Part shown: piece after piece, positions 36,717 to 41,916 of the stretch
How positions within the stretch are numbered: the first letter of the stretch is position 1
How the letters are laid out: each line of letters starts with the position of its first letter
From: Comamonadaceae bacterium
Lineage (GTDB): Bacteria; Pseudomonadota; Gammaproteobacteria; Burkholderiales; Burkholderiaceae_C
Length of the DNA stretch: 41,916 bases
Direction of reading: 5' to 3'
NCBI GenBank assembly: GCA_025356545.1
Contig: JANXSU010000154.1
Span: forward strand, 1 to 41,916
Notes under the pieces: model-generated
The model's input: the letters and a program-made list of their open reading frames with translations, nothing else
Told to the model about the DNA's origin: nothing
The model's database searches: none
Made by a program: the position numbers and the translations under genes

Positions 36717-37790
36717 ATGAGTTCTGAGCCTTCACCAAGTCGTTCGGAGGTGGCTTGGTCGCAGCCCTTGCGTTTGCTGCGTACCATTGCCTGCGCCGCT
36801 TTAGGCGGAAGCATTGCATCCGCCATTCACATGCCATTGCCGTGGCTCTTGGGCTCCATGTTGGGTGTGGCCTGCATCAGCTTAGGCGGCCAGTCGCACC
36901 GCCAACCCGTGCGGGCACGCAAGGCCGCGCAAATCTACATTGGCACTGCTATCGGTCTCTACTTCACGCCCGCCGTTCTGGGGCAGATCATCGACATGGC
37001 GGGCTGGTTGCTGCTGGGGGCGCTCACTGGGCTGGTGATGTCGGCCTTGTCCGCTCACTGGTTGCAACGCTTGACTCGGATAGATGGCCCCACAGCCATC
37101 TACGCCGTGGCGCTCGGGGCGTCGGCAGAGATGTCCGTGCAGGCCCAGCGTGCCGGGGCCGACGCTGCGGTGGTCGCCTCAGCCCATGCGGTGCGCATCA
37201 TGATGGTGACCTTCACGGCCTCCTTCATCGTGTGGGCCACGGGGGTGAGCCCTATGCCTTCCGCCGGTTCAGCCGATCTGTTGGCCTTGCCGTGGGTGGC
37301 GGGCTTGCTGCTGGTGGCGGGCTTGGTGGGTTGGGGTTTCTCACGACTGCATTTGCCCAATGCCTGGGTGCTGGGGGCGCTGGTGGTGGGCGCTGTGTCC
37401 GCATTTCAGCAGGGTAGCGCGCGCTTGCCCGAGCTTGGCATGATCGTGGCCCAAGCTGTGATTGGCTGGGGACTGGGCCAAAACATGACGCGTGAATTCT
37501 TCACCCGCGCCCCACGCACCTTGCTGGCCGTGGCGGGCATCACCTTGGGCATCTTGCTGGTGTGCATAGGCATGGCCCTGTTAATTGCCATGGGCGCACA
37601 CTTGCCAGTGATGACGGCTTTCTTGTCCCCGGCCCCCGGCGGCATGACCGAGATGGGCTTGATCTCCAAAACCTTCGGCCTGGGTGCCCCCATCGTCACC
37701 GCCTTTCACTTGACGCGCATTTTGTGCACCATCTTCCTCACGCAAATCACGGCCAAAGCCATGCTCAAGCATGGCTGGGTCAAGGTCTGA
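36717..37790 (+). CDS. AbrB (PF05145-type) membrane protein
   Basis: IHMPLPWLLGSMLGVACISL, PAPGGMTEMGLISKTFGLGAPIVTAFHLTRILCTIF; multiple TM segments. Confidence 0.88.
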   Translation: MSSEPSPSRSEVAWSQPLRLLRTIACAALGGSIASAIHMPLPWLLGSMLGVACISLGGQSHRQPVRARKAAQIYIGTAIGLYFTPAVLGQIIDMAGWLLLGALTGLVMSALSAHWLQRLTRIDGPTAIYAVALGASAEMSVQAQRAGADAAVVASAHAVRIMMVTFTASFIVWATGVSPMPSAGSADLLALPWVAGLLLVAGLVGWGFSRLHLPNAWVLGALVVGAVSAFQQGSARLPELGMIVAQAVIGWGLGQNMTREFFTRAPRTLLAVAGITLGILLVCIGMALLIAMGAHLPVMTAFLSPAPGGMTEMGLISKTFGLGAPIVTAFHLTRILCTIFLTQITAKAMLKHGWVKV

Positions 37791-37807
37791 TTCAACACAA
37801 AAAAACC

Positions 37808-38788
37808 ATGAAAATCGCCATCCCTGACGACTACCAAGACTGCGTTCGGCATCTCAAGTGTTTTTCAACACTGGCCGATCACGAAGTCACAATTTACAAC
37901 GACAACATCAAAGACATTTCAGAACTGGCCGCGCGTTTTTCCAATGCGCAAGCCATCGTCTTGACGCGTGAGCGCACGCGCATCACGGCGGAGTTGCTGG
38001 ATCGTTTGCCGCAATTGCGCGTCATCAGCCAAACCGGCAAGCTGGCCGGGCATGTGGATTTGGCGGCTTGTACGCAACGCGGCGTGGCGGTGCTGGAGGG
38101 CAGTGGCACGGGCGCGGCCACGGCCGAGCTGACCTGGGCACTGCTGCTGGCCAGCCGTCGCAACGTGGTGGCGGAGGTCAACCGCTTGCACAGCGGTTTG
38201 TGGCAGGGCTCAGTGGGGCAGCAGTTGCAAGGCCAACGTTTGGGCGTGTGGAGTTATGGCCGCATCGGCAAGCAAGTGGCTAACTATGGCAAAGCCTTTG
38301 GCATGAAGGTGTGGGCCTGGGGCCGTGCGGGCTCTATGGCGCAGGCTCAGGCCGACGGGGTGGAGGTAGCGCCCACGAAGCAAGCCTTCTTTGCGCAGAG
38401 TGACGTCATCAGCCTGCACGTGCGTTTGAATGCCGACACCGCAGACATGGTGAGCGCCGCCGATCTGGCGGGCATGAAGCCCAGCGCGCTGTTGGTCAAC
38501 ACCAGCCGCGCCGAGTTGGTCGCGCCGGGTGCTTTAGTGCAGGCCTTGCAACAAGGTCGCCCCGGCTTTGCCGCAGTAGATGTGTATGAAGACGAGCCGG
38601 TGCTCGGTGCGGCCCACCCGCTGCTGCAACTGCCCAACGCGCTGTGCACGCCGCACTTAGGGTTTGTGGAGCAGGACAACTACGAGCGCTACTTTGGTCT
38701 GGCGTTTGAGAACATCAACCACTTCTGTGCCGGGCGAGCCACGGGGCTGGTGAATCCGGACTATGCTCACAGAAGGCCCGCGCCTTAA
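37808..38788 (+). CDS. D-2-hydroxyacid dehydrogenase family protein
   Basis: MKIAIPDDYQDCV; GVWSYGRIGKQVANYGKAFGMKVWAWGR; ALLVNTSRAELVAPGALVQALQQGRPGFAAVDVYEDEPV. C-terminal 53 codons duplicated downstream. Confidence 0.93.
   Translation: MKIAIPDDYQDCVRHLKCFSTLADHEVTIYNDNIKDISELAARFSNAQAIVLTRERTRITAELLDRLPQLRVISQTGKLAGHVDLAACTQRGVAVLEGSGTGAATAELTWALLLASRRNVVAEVNRLHSGLWQGSVGQQLQGQRLGVWSYGRIGKQVANYGKAFGMKVWAWGRAGSMAQAQADGVEVAPTKQAFFAQSDVISLHVRLNADTADMVSAADLAGMKPSALLVNTSRAELVAPGALVQALQQGRPGFAAVDVYEDEPVLGAAHPLLQLPNALCTPHLGFVEQDNYERYFGLAFENINHFCAGRATGLVNPDYAHRRPAP
38628..38788 (+). repeat. Upstream copy of 161-bp direct repeat (dehydrogenase 3' end)
   Basis: 38628-38718 identical to 40191-40281 (91 bp by eye); 38719-38788 aligns without gaps to 40282-40351 at ~73% identity. 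Confidence 0.93.
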
Positions 38789-38842
38789 TGTTTCAAGCGA
38801 CCCTAAAAGTCGGTTGCGGCTTTAACAACATACACGGAAACA

Positions 38843-39535
38843 TTGACTCATATGATGAAATGGCCACCCATAGATGAGCTGTCATCAATGGCACCTCTCC
38901 CGGAAGGTTACCGCTACGACTGGCTTAAGCGCTCCGAGATTCCCGCGCTGATTGCATGCATCAAACGTTGGCATCCGGATATTGCCGTTGGCGGGGGAAG
39001 CTGCTATTTGCGAGAAGACTTTTACAACGACCATGTGCACCTTAAAGGCGAGGCCGAGAAACACATCATCGTTGGATTGTTCAAGCACGGCGATGATCTT
39101 GCGGGCATGTGGTCGCTGGAGCAAGATCCGGATGCACTCTCGCTCTACAGCCGACTGATCATTCTTTCACCAGAACATCGCAGCGCCAAGCTCGCATCCA
39201 AAGCATTACCGTTGGTAGAGTGGACGGGGCGGTCGATGGGAGCAGAATTCCTGTTTGGGTTGGCCACCCTGAAAATCCCGCACATGCAGCGTGCGCTTGA
39301 ATCTGGAGGGTGGCAGCTGATCGGTTTTACCTCTGGCTACGACCGAGAACAGGTGGCACCTGGTGTCGTGAAGCGTGTTTTTGAAGGCGCCTATGTGAAG
39401 GTGCTGGTACCAGAAGAGGATCTGATTCGTCCCGATCCGAGCAATCTGACGCCGCACGCTAGAGCCTTGTTTGACGTTCTGTTTCCCACCCCGCCAGCGT
39501 CCGCTTCGCCACCCGTCATGAGGAGTGGAAAATGA
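38843..39535 (+). CDS. GNAT-like acetyltransferase-fold protein, paralog 1
   Basis: LIILSPEHRSAKLASKALPLVEWTGRSMGAEFLFGLATLKIPHMQRALESGGWQLIGFTSGYDREQVAPGVVKRVFEGAYVKVLVPEEDLI. Start may be 38852 (MMKWPP). Confidence 0.7.
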   Translation: MTHMMKWPPIDELSSMAPLPEGYRYDWLKRSEIPALIACIKRWHPDIAVGGGSCYLREDFYNDHVHLKGEAEKHIIVGLFKHGDDLAGMWSLEQDPDALSLYSRLIILSPEHRSAKLASKALPLVEWTGRSMGAEFLFGLATLKIPHMQRALESGGWQLIGFTSGYDREQVAPGVVKRVFEGAYVKVLVPEEDLIRPDPSNLTPHARALFDVLFPTPPASASPPVMRSGK

Positions 39536-40188
39536 AATGGCCCACCACCAACGAACAGCGGGCACTGATACCTTTGCCTCAAGGATACCAATTCGAACGA
39601 CTTGAGCGCGCGCACATTGCTGACCTGATTGCGAATATCAAGCTGTGGTATCCAGAAATTTCGGTCGGTTCCAACAGTGGCTACCTGCGCGAAGACTACT
39701 ATCTCAATCGTGTTTCATTCGAAGGCTGTGCTGAACACGACATTTTGGTTATGCCGATGACGTTCGGGGGTGAACTTGTCGGTGTCTGGTCGTTCGAACG
39801 TGAAGTGGATTCGTTGGCCATCTACGGAAGAATTCTCATCCTTGCACCGGCACATCGCGGATCAAATTTATCGGGAATTATGCTGAAGGGCGCGGAAACC
39901 CTGGGACGATCGATGGGCGCGGCTTTCCTGTATGCCCTGGCAACGCTCAGAATCCCCCATGCCCAGCGCGCACTTGAATCGGCCGGCTATCGGTTACTGG
40001 GCTTCTTTCCCGGCTACGACCGCGAAGAAATCTCACCCGGAGTAGTGAAGCGCGTCTATCAGGCTGTGTATGCGAAATTACTGGTACCCGCCGAGGACAT
40101 GCTGTTCCCTGAACCTAAGAACATGACGCCAAAGGCGATGGCACTATTTGAATTGTTGTTTTCCGACTCACCGGAAGAGCGCCCATGA
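39532..40188 (+). CDS. GNAT-like acetyltransferase-fold protein, paralog 2
   Basis: Colinear with paralog 1 (LILAPAHRGSNLSGIMLKGAETLGRSMGAAFLYALATLRIPHAQRALESAGYRLLGFFPGYDREEISPGVVKRVYQAVYAKLLVPAEDML); ATGA overlap with gene 1. Confidence 0.7.
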   Translation: MKWPTTNEQRALIPLPQGYQFERLERAHIADLIANIKLWYPEISVGSNSGYLREDYYLNRVSFEGCAEHDILVMPMTFGGELVGVWSFEREVDSLAIYGRILILAPAHRGSNLSGIMLKGAETLGRSMGAAFLYALATLRIPHAQRALESAGYRLLGFFPGYDREEISPGVVKRVYQAVYAKLLVPAEDMLFPEPKNMTPKAMALFELLFSDSPEERP

Positions 40189-40190
40189 AA

Positions 40191-40351
40191 AACTGCCCAA
40201 CGCGCTGTGCACGCCGCACTTAGGGTTTGTGGAGCAGGACAACTACGAGCGCTACTTTGGTCTGGCGTTTGAGAACATCAATCACTTCGCCGCCGGGCGA
40301 ACCACGGCCCTTGTCAATCCGGACTTTGCGCTTAACAAGTCTGCGCCATAA
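40191..40351 (+). pseudogene. Orphan 3' fragment of the D-2-hydroxyacid dehydrogenase gene (downstream repeat copy)
   Basis: LPNALCTPHLGFVEQDNYERYFGLAFENINHFAAGRTTALVNPDFALNKSAP with stop; lacks catalytic/NAD-binding portions and has no in-frame start of its own kind. Confidence 0.9.
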
Positions 40352-40474
40352 AGCACCAAGCGCGTCCCGCATGCACACCCCACATACCTAATCTCACACA
40401 CCAGTAAGACGATTTTTATATTTGTCTTAAAATAAAGGGTGCATAAAAAATCTTTATCTCTTGTCCTCTCACGG

Positions 40475-41916
40475 ATGAAGTTGCACCGATCACTGTGCTT
40501 GGTTTTCGCTTGCTTGGTGTTCCCCCCCCAGGTGCATGCGCAGGTCGAAAATTTGCCTGAAATTCAAATCGTAGGTCCGCGAAATCCGGCGATTGGTGAA
40601 GCCGACAGCGCGAGCGAAGGTGCGGCAGAGCGGGAGTCATTCCAAAGCCGACCCAAGTTGCGCCCCGGTGACATCATCGAAGCCGTGCCCGGCGTGGTGG
40701 CCACCCAGCACTCGGGTGACGGCAAGGCCAACCAGTATTTCTTGCGTGGCTTCAACCTGGATCACGGTACGGACTTCTCCATCCAGCTGGACGGCATGCC
40801 CATCAATATGCCGACGCACGCACACGGTCAAGGCTATTCCGATCTGAACTTTTTGATCCCTGAACTGGTGTCTGGCTTACGCTACCGCAAAGGGCCGTAC
40901 TCGGTCGATGCGGGGGACTTTTCACTCGCGGGCAGTGCCAGCATGGATTACGTGCGCACCCTGGAGCAGCCTTTTGCCCAGTTCACGCTGGGGCCTAACA
41001 ACTACCAACGCAGCTTGATGGTTGGCTCGCGCAGCGATGATGACCAAACCTGGCTGGGGGCGTTGGAGCTGGTCGGTAACGATGGGCCTTGGCAAAACGC
41101 CGAGGGGCTGCGCAAGCTCAATGCAGTCCTGCGCTACGCACAAGGTACGCGAAGCCAGGGCTGGAACGTAACGGCCATGGCCTATGACAGCCGCTGGAAT
41201 GCCACAGACCAAATCCCCCAGCGCAGCATTGACAATGGCACGCTCTCGCGCTTCGGCACAGTCGATCCCTCAGACGGTGGCCAGACGCGCCGTCTGAGCC
41301 TGTCAGGGCAATGGTTCAACACCAGTGCGTTAGGACAGACCCAGCTCAGCGCCTATGCCATCGACTCGGCCCTGAGCCTGTGGTCCAACTTCACCTACAA
41401 CCTAAATCGCCCGGTACAGGGTGACCAGTTTGAGCAAACCGACCGGCGTCGTGTCTATGGCGCACAAGCGTCCCACAAATTGAGCAACACCCTCGCCGGG
41501 TTGGAGGGCGTGCTCAGCCTGGGCGCGCAGTGGCGCGGTGACCGCATAGGCGAAGTGGGCCTGTACCTGACGCAAGCGCGCGCGCGCGACACCACGGTGC
41601 GCATGGACGGCGTGTCGCAAGATGCGTTCTCGATCTATGCCCAGCAACTGCTGAACTTCAGCCCCCAATGGCGGGCTTATGTGGGACTGCGCAGCGATGT
41701 GTTGAATTACCAGGTCAAGGGCCAGGAGCCCGTCTTCGGTCCGGGTAACAGCGGCAGCGGCAGTGACTCGCTGTGGCAACCCAAGGCGGGGTTGGCGTGG
41801 ACGCTGTCACCTCACAGCGAGCTGTATGCCAACGCCGGTGTTGGCTTTCACAGCAACGATGTGCGCGGTGCCACCATCACCAGCGACCCGCAAACTGGCT
41901 TGCCCGCAGCGCGCGT
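40475..41916 (+). CDS. TonB-dependent receptor, N-terminal part (truncated by window edge)
   Basis: Hand translation: MKLHRSLCLVFACLVFPPQVHAQVENLPEIQIVG...LRPGDIIEAVPGVVATQHSGDGKANQYFLRGFNLDHGTDFSIQLDGMPINMPTHAHGQGYSDLNFLIPELVSGLRYRKGPYSVDAGDFSLAGSA; plug domain, open to window end. Confidence 0.92.
   Translation, partial: MKLHRSLCLVFACLVFPPQVHAQVENLPEIQIVGPRNPAIGEADSASEGAAERESFQSRPKLRPGDIIEAVPGVVATQHSGDGKANQYFLRGFNLDHGTDFSIQLDGMPINMPTHAHGQGYSDLNFLIPELVSGLRYRKGPYSVDAGDFSLAGSASMDYVRTLEQPFAQFTLGPNNYQRSLMVGSRSDDDQTWLGALELVGNDGPWQNAEGLRKLNAVLRYAQGTRSQGWNVTAMAYDSRWNATDQIPQRSIDNGTLSRFGTVDPSDGGQTRRLSLSGQWFNTSALGQTQLSAYAIDSALSLWSNFTYNLNRPVQGDQFEQTDRRRVYGAQASHKLSNTLAGLEGVLSLGAQWRGDRIGEVGLYLTQARARDTTVRMDGVSQDAFSIYAQQLLNFSPQWRAYVGLRSDVLNYQVKGQEPVFGPGNSGSGSDSLWQPKAGLAWTLSPHSELYANAGVGFHSNDVRGATITSDPQTGLPAAR

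Noticed and set aside
40148-40351. 67-aa ORF from the track as a real gene
   Set aside because: Its first codons are an alternate frame of GNAT paralog 2 and the rest is the duplicated dehydrogenase C-terminus; annotated instead as a pseudogene fragment.
1-41916. CRISPR arrays, tRNA or rRNA genes, prophage
   Set aside because: No regularly spaced direct repeats, no recognisable tRNA/rRNA sequences, and no phage structural, integrase or recombinase genes were seen by eye; tRNAscan-SE and a CRISPR finder would be needed to exclude them formally.

Overview
The window is most consistent with a Burkholderiales/Comamonadaceae-type chromosome segment; this is judged from gene content and repeat style, and no search was run. 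The first ~14 kb is mostly housekeeping: folB with a pteridine-reductase-like SDR, a MidA-like methyltransferase, cca, an NDUFA9-like epimerase, a lytic transglycosylase, 5-formyl-THF cyclo-ligase, glmU, a soluble histidine kinase and glmS. Then follow a HipBA-type toxin-antitoxin pair, a DUF1345 membrane protein, an IS630-type transposase remnant abutting a cytochrome c gene, an orphan GspE/PilB-type ATPase, and a long, mostly plus-strand catabolic/transport region (~23.9-38.8 kb). That region holds four Bug/TctC binding proteins (a fifth lies at ~18 kb), one TctB-TctA permease, and Ldh, MBL, alpha/beta hydrolase, MmgE/PrpD, SDR, AbrB-type membrane protein and D-2-hydroxyacid dehydrogenase genes. 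The window ends in a truncated TonB-dependent receptor. The most notable structures are: (1) a 1,563-bp two-gene cassette of tandem GNAT-like paralogs inserted at the 3' end of a dehydrogenase gene, bounded by a 161-bp duplication of that 3' end (91 bp identical, then about 73% identical); (2) a family of short palindromic repeats inserted in-frame inside coding sequences, RPE-like; (3) a REP-like long hairpin inserted in-frame in the MidA-like gene; (4) a double-hairpin, attenuator-like leader upstream of the tctCBA genes; (5) a histidine kinase with an altered H-box.
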